Below are positions 28,281-37,023 of a stretch of DNA of 64,000 bases, in pieces. Each line of letters starts with the position of its first letter. Position 1 is the stretch's first letter. A program made the translations under genes and the position numbers. The stretch covers positions 1 to 64,000 of the forward strand of contig NZ_BMNK01000010.1 of assembly GCF_014646515.1 (NCBI RefSeq), given 5' to 3'. The stretch is from Nonomuraea glycinis. GTDB taxonomy: Bacteria > Actinomycetota > Actinomycetes > Streptosporangiales > Streptosporangiaceae. The notes under the pieces are model-generated. The model was not told where the DNA came from, ran no database searches, and saw only the letters and a program-made list of their open reading frames with translations.

Positions 28281-29147
28281 TCAGGGCTGCTGGTTCTTCG
28301 GGGGGTTCGTGGTCAGGAGTTTGGTGAGGAGGGCGCGGAGTTCTCGTTCGGCGTCGGCGCCGAGGACGGCGAGGACGTCGGCCTGCAGGCGGGCGGCGGC
28401 GTCGCGGACGACGGTGAGGCGCTGCCGGCCGACCTCGGTGAGCTCCAGCGCGTAGCGGCGGCGGTCGCTCGGATCCTGGCCTCTGGCCACCATCCCGAAC
28501 CGCACCAGCTCGTCGACGAGCTGGGCGGCGGCGGGCTCGCTGATGCCGAGACGGCGGGCGAAGCGCTGCTGCGGGCAGGGCCCCAGCTCGGCGATGGCCG
28601 ACAGCGAGCCGAAGTGCCGGGTGCGCAGGCCCACGTCGGCCAGGAGCGCGTCCCCCATCCGCCGCAGCCGGTAATGGGCCTGGGCGACGAGGTAGGCGGT
28701 GGTCTGGAGCGGCTCGGGCTCCGGCAGGAGCAGGCTCAGCAGCTCGTTGAGCCGCTGCCGTTCGTCCGGGGTGAGGACGGCGGTGACCCGGGCGTCGCGT
28801 TCGGCGACCACCTGCCGCATGGCATCTCTGGCCGCGCGGCCCTCCTCGGTGATCGACAGCATGTAGGAGCGCCGGTTGGCGGGGTTGCGGGTACGGGTGA
28901 CGTACCCGGCCTCCTGCAGCCGGTCGATCAGCCGCACCATGATGGTCCTGTTGATGCCGAGCCGTTCGGCCAGCTCGTGCTGGGAGTCGGCGTCCTGGTC
29001 GGCGAGCGTGTCGAGCACCACGAAATCGCGGGCCTGCGGATCGCCGGTCAGCGCGTCGCCGGTGAAGCGCTCGTAGGCCCCGCGCAGCAGCCCTCCCACG
29101 GACGCGCGCAGCACCTGCGTGAGCGTCTGTCCTTCCACCGGCCCCAC
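28281..29147 (-). CDS. Tandem-domain MarR-family regulator
   Basis: A 288-residue protein, about twice the usual MarR length, made of two winged-helix domains. Domain 1 (about 1-145) has HELAERLGINRTIMVRLIDRLQEAGYVTR and the wing NPANRRSYMLSITEEG. Domain 2 (about 150-285) has RFARRLGISEPAAAQLVDELVRFGMVAR and the wing DPSDRRRYALELTEVG. A single chain may therefore act as a pseudo-dimer. It is divergent from a haloalkane-dehalogenase-like gene with three direct repeats between them, its likely operator. The stop codon is directly adjacent to that of the convergent ispG. Confidence 0.85.
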   Translation of the reverse strand: MGPVEGQTLTQVLRASVGGLLRGAYERFTGDALTGDPQARDFVVLDTLADQDADSQHELAERLGINRTIMVRLIDRLQEAGYVTRTRNPANRRSYMLSITEEGRAARDAMRQVVAERDARVTAVLTPDERQRLNELLSLLLPEPEPLQTTAYLVAQAHYRLRRMGDALLADVGLRTRHFGSLSAIAELGPCPQQRFARRLGISEPAAAQLVDELVRFGMVARGQDPSDRRRYALELTEVGRQRLTVVRDAAARLQADVLAVLGADAERELRALLTKLLTTNPPKNQQP

Positions 29148-29175
29148 CTCCGGCGCGCAGCCTATCCAAGACGGT

Positions 29176-29232
29176 GACGGTTATGCGCGTAAATAGTTGG
29201 CATGTTGACGATTATACGAGTAGACGGTTATG
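29176..29232. promoter_or_regulatory. Three direct repeats between the MarR and hydrolase genes
   Basis: GACGGTTATG (29176-29185), GACGATTATA (29207-29216) and GACGGTTATG (29223-29232) repeat in one orientation with 31-bp and 16-bp offsets. Direct rather than inverted sites would suit a regulator that carries two DNA-binding domains in one chain. Confidence 0.55.
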
Positions 29233-29272
29233 TTTCTTGACGTAAGGCCACTCACGAGCAAGGACTCCCCGC

Positions 29273-30148
29273 ATGCCTGAGATCGACGTGCTCGACTCGA
29301 CCATCCACTACGAAGACGCGGGCAGCGGTACGCCGCTCGTCTTCCTGCACGGCAACCCCACCTCCTCCCACCTGTGGCGCAACGTGCTCCCCGGGATCGG
29401 CGAGCCCGGCCGGCTCCTCGCCCCGGACCTCATCGGCATGGGCCGCTCCGGCAAGCCCGGCATCGCCTACCGCTACGACGACCACGCTCGCTACCTCGAC
29501 GCCTGGTTCGACGCCCTGGAGCTTGACGACGTCGTGCTCGTGGGCCAGGACTGGGGCGCCTCGCTCGCCTTCGACTGGGCCGCGCGCAACCCCGGCCGCG
29601 TGCGCGGCGTGGCCTTCATGGAGACGATCGTCAAGCCGATGAGCTGGGCGGAGTTCCCGGCGGCGGCCAGATCCCGGTTCGAGGCGTTCCGCACCCCGGG
29701 CGTGGGCGAACAGCTCGTGCTCGACCAGAACGTCTTCCTGGAGCAGGCGTTCGGGGTCCCGGTGCTGCGGGAGCTGAGCGAGCAGGAGTTGGAGCCCTAC
29801 CTGCGGCCGTACCCGACTCCTGAGAGCCGGCGTCCGGTGCTGCAGTGGGCGCGCTCGATGCCGCTCGACGGCGAGCCCGCGGACGTCGTCGGCCGCATCG
29901 AGAAGTACGACGCCTGGCTCGCCACCAGCCCCGAGGTGCCCAAGCTCCTGCTGACCTTCGACTCGTCGCCGACCCTGATGGTGGGGCCGGAGATGGCCGC
30001 CTGGTGCGCGGCCAACATCGCCGCTCTGGAGATCGAGCACTGCGGCCCGGCGGGCCACCACGCGCCGGAGGACCAGCCGGAGGCCATCGCGGCGGCCGTC
30101 GCGGGCTGGGCCGACCGGAACGGGCTCCGCGCTCCCGCCACGGGGTGA
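29273..30148 (+). CDS. Haloalkane dehalogenase-like alpha/beta hydrolase
   Basis: A 291-residue alpha/beta hydrolase whose residues match the HLD-II group: N28 in HGNPTSSHLWRN and W94 as halide-binding residues, nucleophile D93 in VGQDWG, acid E117 in FMETIV, and base H263 in GPAGHHAPED. Such enzymes cleave carbon-halogen bonds; Renilla-luciferase-type enzymes share the same pentad, so the natural substrate is open. ATG 29273 begins the standard N terminus. The divergent tandem MarR regulator probably controls it. It lies in a block inserted between ispG and its usual GNAT neighbour. Confidence 0.85.
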   Translation: MPEIDVLDSTIHYEDAGSGTPLVFLHGNPTSSHLWRNVLPGIGEPGRLLAPDLIGMGRSGKPGIAYRYDDHARYLDAWFDALELDDVVLVGQDWGASLAFDWAARNPGRVRGVAFMETIVKPMSWAEFPAAARSRFEAFRTPGVGEQLVLDQNVFLEQAFGVPVLRELSEQELEPYLRPYPTPESRRPVLQWARSMPLDGEPADVVGRIEKYDAWLATSPEVPKLLLTFDSSPTLMVGPEMAAWCAANIAALEIEHCGPAGHHAPEDQPEAIAAAVAGWADRNGLRAPATG

Positions 30149-30241
30149 TCTCGGAACGGCAAGATTTTCTTCATACGCACCGTCATCGAGCCGCTACTTA
30201 CGGCAGTATCTCTTCGCCTAAGGAATTGGGGGAGGAGCCGG

Positions 30242-31840
30242 GTGAAACGGGTTGTCGGGCTGATTGCCGGGACGGCTGTGCTGGTCGTCGGGGTGGTGCC
30301 GATCGCGGCGGCGGAGGTGGCGCGGGGTCCCGCCGCGCAGTCGTACCTCGCCGAGAGTGTGCGGTGGGGGCCTTGCGCGCAGGAGAAGCAGGAGAAGGAG
30401 AGCAGGCTCACCGCCGTGCCGGTGGAGTGCGCCACCGTACGGGTGCCGCTCGACCATCGCGAGCCGATGGGGCACGCGATCAAACTGGCGATCAACCGGA
30501 TCAAGGGCACGGCGTCCCGGGACGGCAACCACCTCGGCACCCTGCTGGTCAATCCAGGCGGACCAGGCGCGTCCGGGCGTACGCTGGCCCGCTACGTCGC
30601 CGCCGTGCTGCCGCCGGAGCTGAAGGCCCGCTACGACGTGGTCGGGTTCGACCCGCGCGGCGTCGGGGCGAGCCAGCCGGCGCTGCGGTGCGTGGACCCG
30701 GAGGTCTACTACCGGGCGCCGCGTCCCGACGCCGTCCCGCGTAGCCCGAGCGAGGAGAACGTCCTGCTCAGCAGGGCGGCCCACTACGCGAGCCAGTGCG
30801 GGAACATGTGGTCGTGGCTGCTGCCGCACATGACCACCGAGAACGTCGCCAGGGACCTGGACGTCATCCGCGCCGCGCTCGGCGAGCAGAAGATCAGCTA
30901 CCTCGGCTACTCGTACGGCACCTACATCGGGTCGGTCTACGCCACGCTCTTCCCCGATCGGGTCAAGCGCCTCGTCCTGGACAGCTCCGTCAACCCCGAC
31001 GAGGTCTGGTACGAGGCCAACCTCAAGCAGGACCGGGCGTTCGAGGGCAGGCACCGCGACTTCCTCGCCTGGACGGCCGGGCACCACAAGGTCTACGGGC
31101 TCGGCAACTCGACCAGGCAGGCCAGGTTCGCCTGGTACGCGATGCGCGCCAGGCTGCACGACCGGCCGGCGGGCGGGGTGGTGGGCGCCAGCGAGCTCGA
31201 TGACGTCTTCACCGTGGCCGGCTACAGCGACCGGATCTGGCCCGAGCTCGCCGCCGCCTGGTCCGCCTACGTCAGGAAGGGCGACCCGAAACCGCTGATC
31301 GCCGCCTTCGACAAGCACGGCAAGAACGACGCGGAGGACGAGAACGGCTACGCCGTCTATCTCGCCACCCAGTGCCGCGACGCCGCCTGGCCGCGTGACT
31401 GGGCGAGGTGGCGGGCCGACATGACCAGGATGCACCGCCGGGCGCCGTTCCTGACCTGGCCGAACGCCTGGTTCAACGCGCCGTGCGCGTACTGGCAGGT
31501 GGGCGGTGGCACACCGGTGGCGGTGCGGGGCTCCCAGCAGCTCCCGCCGATCCTGATGCTCCAGTCGCGCGCCGACGCCGCGACCCCCTACCTGGGGGCG
31601 GTGAACCTGCGCAAGCACTTCCCGACCGCGCGCATGGTCGTGGAGACCGGCGGCAACCACGGGGTGGCGCTCGGCGGCAACCGGTGCGTGGACCGTCACC
31701 TGTTCGCCTACCTCACCGACGGCACGATGCCACCGCACGGCACGCGCTGTCAGGCGCTGCCGGCGCCCCGTCCGACGACGCACATGGTGTCAGGAAGGGT
31801 GGCAGGTCACGAAAGGCTCACCGAGGTGCTTACGAGATGA
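30242..31840 (+). CDS. Secreted alpha/beta-hydrolase, tripeptidyl aminopeptidase type
   Basis: A 532-residue exported protein with a signal peptide (1-24), an alpha/beta hydrolase fold with nucleophile S224 in LGYSYGTYIG, the oxyanion region LLVNPGGPGASG and FDPRGVGAS, and the C-terminal TAP-like domain (PILMLQSRADAATPYLGA, GGNHGVALGGNRCVD supplying the Asp and His). These match the SlpD/SlpE/tripeptidyl-aminopeptidase family of Streptomyces. GTG 30242 follows a strong GGGGGAGGAG. It is in the same direction as the dehalogenase gene, 93 nt downstream. Confidence 0.87.
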   Translation: MKRVVGLIAGTAVLVVGVVPIAAAEVARGPAAQSYLAESVRWGPCAQEKQEKESRLTAVPVECATVRVPLDHREPMGHAIKLAINRIKGTASRDGNHLGTLLVNPGGPGASGRTLARYVAAVLPPELKARYDVVGFDPRGVGASQPALRCVDPEVYYRAPRPDAVPRSPSEENVLLSRAAHYASQCGNMWSWLLPHMTTENVARDLDVIRAALGEQKISYLGYSYGTYIGSVYATLFPDRVKRLVLDSSVNPDEVWYEANLKQDRAFEGRHRDFLAWTAGHHKVYGLGNSTRQARFAWYAMRARLHDRPAGGVVGASELDDVFTVAGYSDRIWPELAAAWSAYVRKGDPKPLIAAFDKHGKNDAEDENGYAVYLATQCRDAAWPRDWARWRADMTRMHRRAPFLTWPNAWFNAPCAYWQVGGGTPVAVRGSQQLPPILMLQSRADAATPYLGAVNLRKHFPTARMVVETGGNHGVALGGNRCVDRHLFAYLTDGTMPPHGTRCQALPAPRPTTHMVSGRVAGHERLTEVLTR

Positions 31841-31873
31841 GCTAATCAGTTGTCGTTCGCGTAGTCTGACCAT

Positions 31874-32719
31874 GTGATGCTGCGTACATCGGCGTCGCGT
31901 GTCCTCGACGACAGCGACCGGGACGAGGTGCTCGATCTCCTCGACACCGACCCGGTCGCGAACGTCTTCGTCTCCTCACGGGTGCAGAGCGTCGGTCTCA
32001 ATCCGGCGCGGCTCGGCGGGCAGATGTGGGGTTTCGGGCCGCGCGGTGGCCTCACCGCGCTCTGCTACGCCGGGGCGAATTTGGTGCCGGTCAACGCCGG
32101 CCCCGAGGCGGTGTCCGCGTTCGCCGAGCGCGCGCGCCGGCAGGGCCGCCGCTGCTCGTCCATCGTCGGGCCGGTCGAGGCGGTCTCGCAGCTGTGGGAG
32201 CGGCTGGAGCCGCACTGGGGCCGGGCCCGCGCGATCCGCTGGGCGCAGCCGGTCATGGCCACCTCCCGCCCGGCGCCGGTGCCCGCCGATCCGCTGGTAC
32301 GGCGGGTGCGGCCGGATGAGTTCGACGTCCTGATCCCGGCCTGCGTGGCGATGTTCACCGAGGAGGTCGGCGTCTCGCCCAACCTCGGCGACGGCGGCAC
32401 CCTCTACCGGACGCGGGTGGCCGAGCTCATCCGCATCGGCAGGTCGTACGCGCGGATCGAGGACGGCCGGGTGGTGTTCAAGGCGGAGATCGGCGCCGTC
32501 ACGGCGCACGCCTGCCAGGTCCAGGGCGTCTGGGTGCACCCCGAGCTGCGCGGGCACGGTTACGCGGTGGCGGGCATGGCGGCGGTCGTGGAGGCCGCGC
32601 TGGCCTGCTTCGCCCCCGTGGTCACGCTGTACGTCAACGACTACAACACCTCGGCACGGGCCGTCTACCGCAAGGTTGGCTTCGCCGAGGTCGGCACCTT
32701 CATGTCCGTGCTCTTCTAG
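31874..32719 (+). CDS. GNAT-family acetyltransferase with N-terminal DUF4081 domain
   Basis: A 281-residue protein with an N-terminal DUF4081-type half (about 1-130) and a C-terminal GNAT fold (about 140-275), acetyl-CoA loop VQGVWVHPELRGHGYAVAG and LYVNDYNTSARAVYRKVGF. In mycobacteria and other actinobacteria its orthologue usually directly follows ispG, whereas here three genes intervene. A TAGTCT -10-like box (31862-31867) sits so that transcription would begin at the GTG at 31874, suggesting a leaderless mRNA; ATG 31877 is an alternative. The acetylated substrate is unknown. Confidence 0.83.
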   Translation: MMLRTSASRVLDDSDRDEVLDLLDTDPVANVFVSSRVQSVGLNPARLGGQMWGFGPRGGLTALCYAGANLVPVNAGPEAVSAFAERARRQGRRCSSIVGPVEAVSQLWERLEPHWGRARAIRWAQPVMATSRPAPVPADPLVRRVRPDEFDVLIPACVAMFTEEVGVSPNLGDGGTLYRTRVAELIRIGRSYARIEDGRVVFKAEIGAVTAHACQVQGVWVHPELRGHGYAVAGMAAVVEAALACFAPVVTLYVNDYNTSARAVYRKVGFAEVGTFMSVLF

Positions 32720-32810
32720 TCACGGACGGACGAAGCTCTTCTGGCCACAGGCGGACGGCTCTGGTCACAGGCGGACGAGACTCTTTCAGTCACAGGCGGA
32801 CGAGTTTGCC
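32716..32810. repeat. 25-bp direct repeat, four degenerate units, between convergent stops
   Basis: Units with the core TCACAGGCGGACGAG begin at about 32716, 32741 (20 bp), 32761 and 32786. The first includes the TAG stop of the GNAT gene and the last encodes the C terminus of the DUF3037 protein. Confidence 0.7.
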
Positions 32811-33167
32811 GAACAGGTGGGTCAGCTCTGCCTCGGGGTCGGTGGTGAGCCCGACGTGGACCGGGCCGGCCTGGACGATCGTGCTGCGTGGCGCGGTCAG
32901 CCAGCGGAATCTGCCGCCCAGCGACTCCCCGGCCAGCGGCCCCGACTCCTCCCCACAGGCCAGCTCGTAGGTGCCGAGCGCCTGTCGTACACAGTCGATG
33001 TCGGCGGTGGGGTCGAGGGCGTGCAGCCGGTGCGGGTCGAGCTCCACGCGGGCGCAGAGGTAGGCGCGCGGCTGGCAGTAGAGCAGCACGCCCGCGTTGA
33101 TCAGCTCGCCGCGCTCCACCCTGGGCACCACGCGGATGGCCGCGTACTCGTAGACGTCCCTGCTCAT
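32790..33167 (-). CDS. DUF3037 family protein, partner of the HipA-like kinase
   Basis: A 125-residue protein starting MSRDVYEYAAIRVVPRVERGELINAGVLLYC, the conserved opening of DUF3037 proteins. Its ATG overlaps the stop of the HipA-like gene by 4 nt, giving translational coupling. The HipA-like kinase/DUF3037 pair recurs in many bacteria, but no biochemical function is established to my knowledge. The last codons fall in the 25-bp repeat, so the C terminus may vary between strains. Confidence 0.75.
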   Translation of the reverse strand: MSRDVYEYAAIRVVPRVERGELINAGVLLYCQPRAYLCARVELDPHRLHALDPTADIDCVRQALGTYELACGEESGPLAGESLGGRFRWLTAPRSTIVQAGPVHVGLTTDPEAELTHLFGKLVRL

Positions 33168-33973
33168 GCGCGCTCTCCCCGCCAGAACGCGCCGACCGAC
33201 CCAGGGCCGGGGCGCTGGGTCTTCGGCTCCGTGCGGGTCAGCCACGTGCGCGGCCCGCGCGCCCGCGCCAGGAGATGCTCGACGTACGCAGCCCGTACGG
33301 ACTGCGCGGAGTCGAAGCCGGGCTCGTCGGCGAGCCACTCGTCCGGCACCAGGGCCGTCACGGTCTCCAGCAGCTCGGGGGTGATCCGCGCGAGCAGCTC
33401 GTCCCCGGCGGCCGTCAGGTCGGCGGCGAACGGCGCCAGCACGTGGTCGCTCGCGTCGAACGTGCGCTGCGGGTCGGCGGTCCGCCAGTTGTGGTGGAAC
33501 CAGAGCGCGGCCCCGTGGTCGATCAGCCAGATGTCGCGATGCCAGAGCAGTAGGTTGGGGTTGCGCCAGCTCCGGTCGATGTTGTGGATCAGGCCGTCGA
33601 ACCAGATGAGCCGGGCCGCGAACGCCGGATCGGGCGGCCAGGCGAGCGGTTCGAAGCCGAGCGCGCCGGGCAGGAAGTCGACGGCCAGGTTGTGGCCGGT
33701 GCTGGCCTTGAGCAGGTCCTGGACCTCTTCGTCCGGCTCGCGGATGCCGAGCTGGGGGTCGAGGTCGATGACCTTGAGCTCGGGGGTCATGAAGCCGAGG
33801 CGCCGGGCCAGCTCGCCGCAGATGATCTCCGCGACGAGGACGCGCCGCCCCTGACCGGCCTCCCGGAACTTCACCACGTAGGTGCCGAGATCGTCGGCCT
33901 CGACCACTCCGGGCAGGGATCCGCCCTCGCGTAGCGGCGTCACGTAACGCGTGGCCGCGATCTCTTCCAGCAC
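33164..33973 (-). CDS. HipA-like kinase-fold protein
   Basis: A 269-residue protein of the HipA-like group, much shorter than E. coli HipA (440) and lacking the N-terminal subdomain. It has YVVKFREAGQG...AEIICGELARRLG (nucleotide-binding lobe), and a catalytic-loop region WFDGLIHNIDRSWRNPNLLLW followed by WLIDHGAALWFHH (metal-binding Asp). HipA kinases phosphorylate a tRNA synthetase and cause growth arrest, but for this short group the target is unknown. It overlaps the DUF3037 gene downstream by 4 nt, and no HipB-like helix-turn-helix gene is adjacent. The start at 33973 lies 15 nt past the LLM gene's stop. Confidence 0.75.
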   Translation of the reverse strand: MLEEIAATRYVTPLREGGSLPGVVEADDLGTYVVKFREAGQGRRVLVAEIICGELARRLGFMTPELKVIDLDPQLGIREPDEEVQDLLKASTGHNLAVDFLPGALGFEPLAWPPDPAFAARLIWFDGLIHNIDRSWRNPNLLLWHRDIWLIDHGAALWFHHNWRTADPQRTFDASDHVLAPFAADLTAAGDELLARITPELLETVTALVPDEWLADEPGFDSAQSVRAAYVEHLLARARGPRTWLTRTEPKTQRPGPGSVGAFWRGERA

Positions 33974-33988
33974 GCCACGAGGCTACCC

Positions 33989-34858
33989 CTACATCTTCGC
34001 GATGACCTCCTCGGCGAAGCGCTCCATGGTGGCGATCTTGAGGGCGAGGGTGCCCTCGCCGTGCTCGGCCTTCTCCTCGGGGGTGGCCAGCCACCAGGGG
34101 GCGGCCAGGGTGCCGGTGACGCCCTTGGCGGCGAAGTGGCGGTAGGTGTCGGCGTCGGGCATGACGGCCAGCGGCGCGATGATCTCGAACGGGCCGGTTC
34201 TGCCGTGCTCGTCCAGGTGTCCTCTGAGCGCGGTCAGGACGCCGTCGAGCTGCTCCTCGGTGTAGATCCGGTTGCCGATCCAGCCGTCACCCGCCCGTGC
34301 CGCCCTCTTCAGCGCCGCCTCGCTGTCCCCGCCGACCAGCACGGGGACGCGTTCGCGCGGGGTGGGGGAGATGGTCAGGGCGGGAAGGCCGTCGAGCGTG
34401 ACCGCCTGGCCGGCCCACAGCTCGCGCAGCACCGGGAGCATCGCGTCCAGCCTGCGCCCGCGCGTGTGGAAGTCCTGTCCGGTGGCGGCGAACTCCTCCT
34501 CGCACCAGCCGACCCCCACGCCGAACGACACCCGGTCGTTCGACAGCACCGCCGCCGTGGACACCTGCTTGGCCACGGTGATCAGGTCGCGGGCCGGGGC
34601 GATGTAGACGTTCGGCGCGAAGCGCAGCGTGCTCGTCACCGCCGACATCGCGCCGATCGTCACCCACACGTCGGGCCAGTGCGTCTCGGCGTTCCAGCGC
34701 GGCTTGCCGGAGGTGGAGTAGGGGTACTTCGAGCCGAATTCGGCGTAGAAGAGGTGGTCGGAGAGGGTGAGCGTGTCGAAGCCACAGCGCTCGGCGGCGC
34801 GGGCGAGCTCGGCGAACTGGTCGGTCGGCACGAAGGAGGCGCCCAGCCAGAATTTCAT
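33989..34858 (-). CDS. F420-dependent LLM-class oxidoreductase
   Basis: A 289-residue luciferase-like TIM-barrel protein of the F420-dependent type. It opens MKFWLGASFVPTDQFAELARAAERCGFDTLTLSDHLFY and contains TLRFAPNVYIAPARDLITVAKQ, VSFGVGVGWCEEEFAATGQDF and PVLVGGDSEAALKRAARAGDGW, all typical. It is coupled by a 4-nt overlap to the upstream LLM gene at 34855. The substrate is unknown; the promoter dyad shared with the alcohol dehydrogenase and importer suggests a common catabolic route. Confidence 0.87.
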   Translation of the reverse strand: MKFWLGASFVPTDQFAELARAAERCGFDTLTLSDHLFYAEFGSKYPYSTSGKPRWNAETHWPDVWVTIGAMSAVTSTLRFAPNVYIAPARDLITVAKQVSTAAVLSNDRVSFGVGVGWCEEEFAATGQDFHTRGRRLDAMLPVLRELWAGQAVTLDGLPALTISPTPRERVPVLVGGDSEAALKRAARAGDGWIGNRIYTEEQLDGVLTALRGHLDEHGRTGPFEIIAPLAVMPDADTYRHFAAKGVTGTLAAPWWLATPEEKAEHGEGTLALKIATMERFAEEVIAKM

Positions 34859-36102
34859 TGGAACTCCGGGATGACCTTGGTCGCGAACAGTTCGAGGTTG
34901 CGCTTGACCGTGTCGAGCGGGAGCACGCCCTGCTGGCCCTGCATGTAGAGGCCGAACCACTCCAGGTCGGGCATCCGGTCGAGCATCCGCTGGATGCCGC
35001 GTTTGACGTCGTCCGGCGTGCCGAACAGCGCCATCTCCACCTCCCGCATCCGCTTGGCGTCGCCCTTCTCCGGCGAGATGGGCCGGTGTTTCTCGTCCTC
35101 CTTCTTGCGCAGCACCTCCAGATAGCCGAACGGGCCGAAGAAGGCGGCGAAGTCCTTGGGGATGTTGCGGCCGTAGGTGGTGATCGCCTCCTCGGTGGTC
35201 TCCGCGATGCCGACGATCTTGAGGATGCCGGTGTGCTCGCCCAGCTTGTAGTCGCGGCCCTGCTTGGCCGACTCCTCCTGGTAGAGCTTGGCCTTGGCGG
35301 CGTGGTCGTCCGGGTCGGGGGTGAACAGCCACGGCAGGATGTTCTCCTGCGCGGCCCTGATGACCGACCGGTCGGAGATCGTGAAGGGCTGCCACAGCTC
35401 GGGGTGCGGGTTCTGGTACGGCCTCGGGCAGACGGAGACCGCCTGCACCTTGCCGTCGTCGGAGATCTCGCCGGGGGCGCCGAAGGTCTTGGTCCATTCG
35501 ACGGCCGGCCAGCCCTCGATGCCGTCGTAGGGGTAGGGCACCTCGTAGTCCAGCACGTCGGACTTGTAGCGGAGGGTCTCCTGGGTCCACGCCATCTTCA
35601 TGATCTTCAGGACCTCGCCGAACACGTCGAAGTTACGCGTGTCGGACGCCGAGCCGTCGGATCTGGCCGCCGCCGTGTGCCAGCGCTGGCCCAGGACGTT
35701 CATCCAGCGGTTCTGGTAGCCGCGGGCCACGCCGAGCCGTAACCGCCCCTTGCAGAACTGGTCGAGCAGGGCCACGTCCTCCGCCGCCCTGATCGGGTCC
35801 CAGGCGGGCAGCACCATGCCGAGCGGCGCGAGCAGGATCCGCTCGGTCCTGGCGGCCAGATCGGTGAGGAACATCAACGGGTTGACCGAGAACTCCATGC
35901 CTTCGGAGTGAAAATGGTGCTCGGTCATCATGAGGGCGTCGAACCCGATCTGGTCCGCGTGCACGGCGATCTCCCGCACTTCGTGCAGCAACTGCTGATA
36001 CGACTCCGTGTCCCGCCCGATGGGCCGCCTGGCCTTGGCGTTCTCCTCGGCCGCGTAGCCGGAGCCGGGGATCTGCGGATTCAGGAAGATGGAAAACTTC
36101 AC
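34855..36102 (-). CDS. LLM-class flavin-dependent oxidoreductase (long form)
   Basis: A 415-residue luciferase-like monooxygenase, longer than the F420 group. It has MKFSIFLNPQIPGSGYAAEENAK-type N terminus, IGFDALMMTEHHFHSEGMEFSVNPLMFLTDLAARTERI and GRLRLGVARGYQNRWMNVLGQRW. It resembles bacterial-luciferase-type FMNH2-dependent enzymes. GTG 36102 is chosen because homology starts there and GAGG lies upstream. It is the first gene of a two-gene operon with the F420-type LLM gene. Its promoter (TTGCTC, 17 nt, TAGCTT) overlaps a regulatory dyad at 36163-36177. Confidence 0.85.
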   Translation of the reverse strand: MKFSIFLNPQIPGSGYAAEENAKARRPIGRDTESYQQLLHEVREIAVHADQIGFDALMMTEHHFHSEGMEFSVNPLMFLTDLAARTERILLAPLGMVLPAWDPIRAAEDVALLDQFCKGRLRLGVARGYQNRWMNVLGQRWHTAAARSDGSASDTRNFDVFGEVLKIMKMAWTQETLRYKSDVLDYEVPYPYDGIEGWPAVEWTKTFGAPGEISDDGKVQAVSVCPRPYQNPHPELWQPFTISDRSVIRAAQENILPWLFTPDPDDHAAKAKLYQEESAKQGRDYKLGEHTGILKIVGIAETTEEAITTYGRNIPKDFAAFFGPFGYLEVLRKKEDEKHRPISPEKGDAKRMREVEMALFGTPDDVKRGIQRMLDRMPDLEWFGLYMQGQQGVLPLDTVKRNLELFATKVIPEFQ

Positions 36103-36140
36103 CTGGGAGACCTCTTTCCGCGGGGCGTATCTCTGTCGGC

Positions 36141-36178
36141 AAGCTACTCTAGAAATCTTTGCCGAGCAATCGCTTGGT
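36141..36178 (-). promoter_or_regulatory. Promoter and TetR-type dyad of the LLM operon
   Basis: On the minus strand TTGCTC (36169-36164), a 17-nt spacer and TAGCTT (36146-36141) form a good promoter for the operon starting at 36102. The -35 box lies in a dyad that reads CCAAGCGATTGCTCGG on that strand (36177-36162). The same dyad recurs at 54787, 54846 and 59654. Confidence 0.65.
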
Positions 36179-36193
36179 TGAATGGGAGGTCTC

Positions 36194-37006
36194 ATGCGGC
36201 TGGGTCTCACGATGTTCGCCACCGATCGGTCCATGCCCGTCCACGAGCTGGCCAGGGCGGCGGAGGAGCGCGGGTTCTCCTCCCTCTTCCTGCCCGAGCA
36301 CACCCACATCCCCGTCTCCCGCCGCACGCCCCCGGCCAACGGGGACGCCGAGCTGGCCGAGGAGTACAAACGCACCCTCGATCCGCTGGTCGCCCTGTCC
36401 TTCGCCGCGGCCGTGACCGAGCGGATCCGGCTCGGCACCGGCATCCTGCTCGCCGCCCAGCGGGAGCCGATCGTCACCGCCAAGGCCCTCGCCACCCTGG
36501 ACCGCCTGTCCGGCGGCCGGGTCGTGGTCGGCGTCGGCTTCGGCTGGAACGTGGAGGAGATCGCCAACCACGGCGTGCCGTACCGCTCACGCCGGGAGGT
36601 GGCACGGCGGAACGTGCTGGCGATGCAAGCGCTGTGGCGGGACGACGTGGCCGCCTTCGACGGCTTCGAGCCGTCCTGGTCGTGGCCCAAGCCGATCTCC
36701 GGCCCACCCGTGTACGTCGGCGGCGCGGCGGGGCCGAAGCTGTTCGCGCACGTCGCCGAGTACGCCGAGGGCTGGATGCCGATCGGCGGCAAGGGGATCA
36801 GGACGGCGCTGCCCGCGCTGCGCGAGGCCTGCGAGAAGGCCGGGCGGCCGATGGCCCGGGTCGTCCCGTTCGGCACGCTGCCGACCCAGGAGAAGCTCGA
36901 CTACCTCGCCGAGCTGGGCATCGAGGAGACCGTGCTCGCCCTGGCCAGCGTTCCGACGGACGCGGCGCTCCGGCAGCTCGATGCTTATGCCCGATTCGTG
37001 CGATAG
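36194..37006 (+). CDS. F420-dependent LLM-class oxidoreductase
   Basis: A 270-residue F420-type LLM protein: MRLGLTMFATDRSMPVHELARAAEERGFSSLFLPEHTHIP, IRLGTGILLAAQREPIVTAKALATLDRLSGGRVVVGVGFGWNVEE and PVYVGGAAGPKLFAHVAEYAEGWMP. The ATG at 36194 follows GGGAGG with good spacing and is preferred over the ATG at 36182. It diverges from the other LLM operon and shares its regulatory dyad. It is probably cofunctional with those genes. The STPK gene begins 18 nt downstream. Confidence 0.87.
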   Translation: MRLGLTMFATDRSMPVHELARAAEERGFSSLFLPEHTHIPVSRRTPPANGDAELAEEYKRTLDPLVALSFAAAVTERIRLGTGILLAAQREPIVTAKALATLDRLSGGRVVVGVGFGWNVEEIANHGVPYRSRREVARRNVLAMQALWRDDVAAFDGFEPSWSWPKPISGPPVYVGGAAGPKLFAHVAEYAEGWMPIGGKGIRTALPALREACEKAGRPMARVVPFGTLPTQEKLDYLAELGIEETVLALASVPTDAALRQLDAYARFVR

Positions 37007-37023
37007 CGGCATAATGGTGGCCT

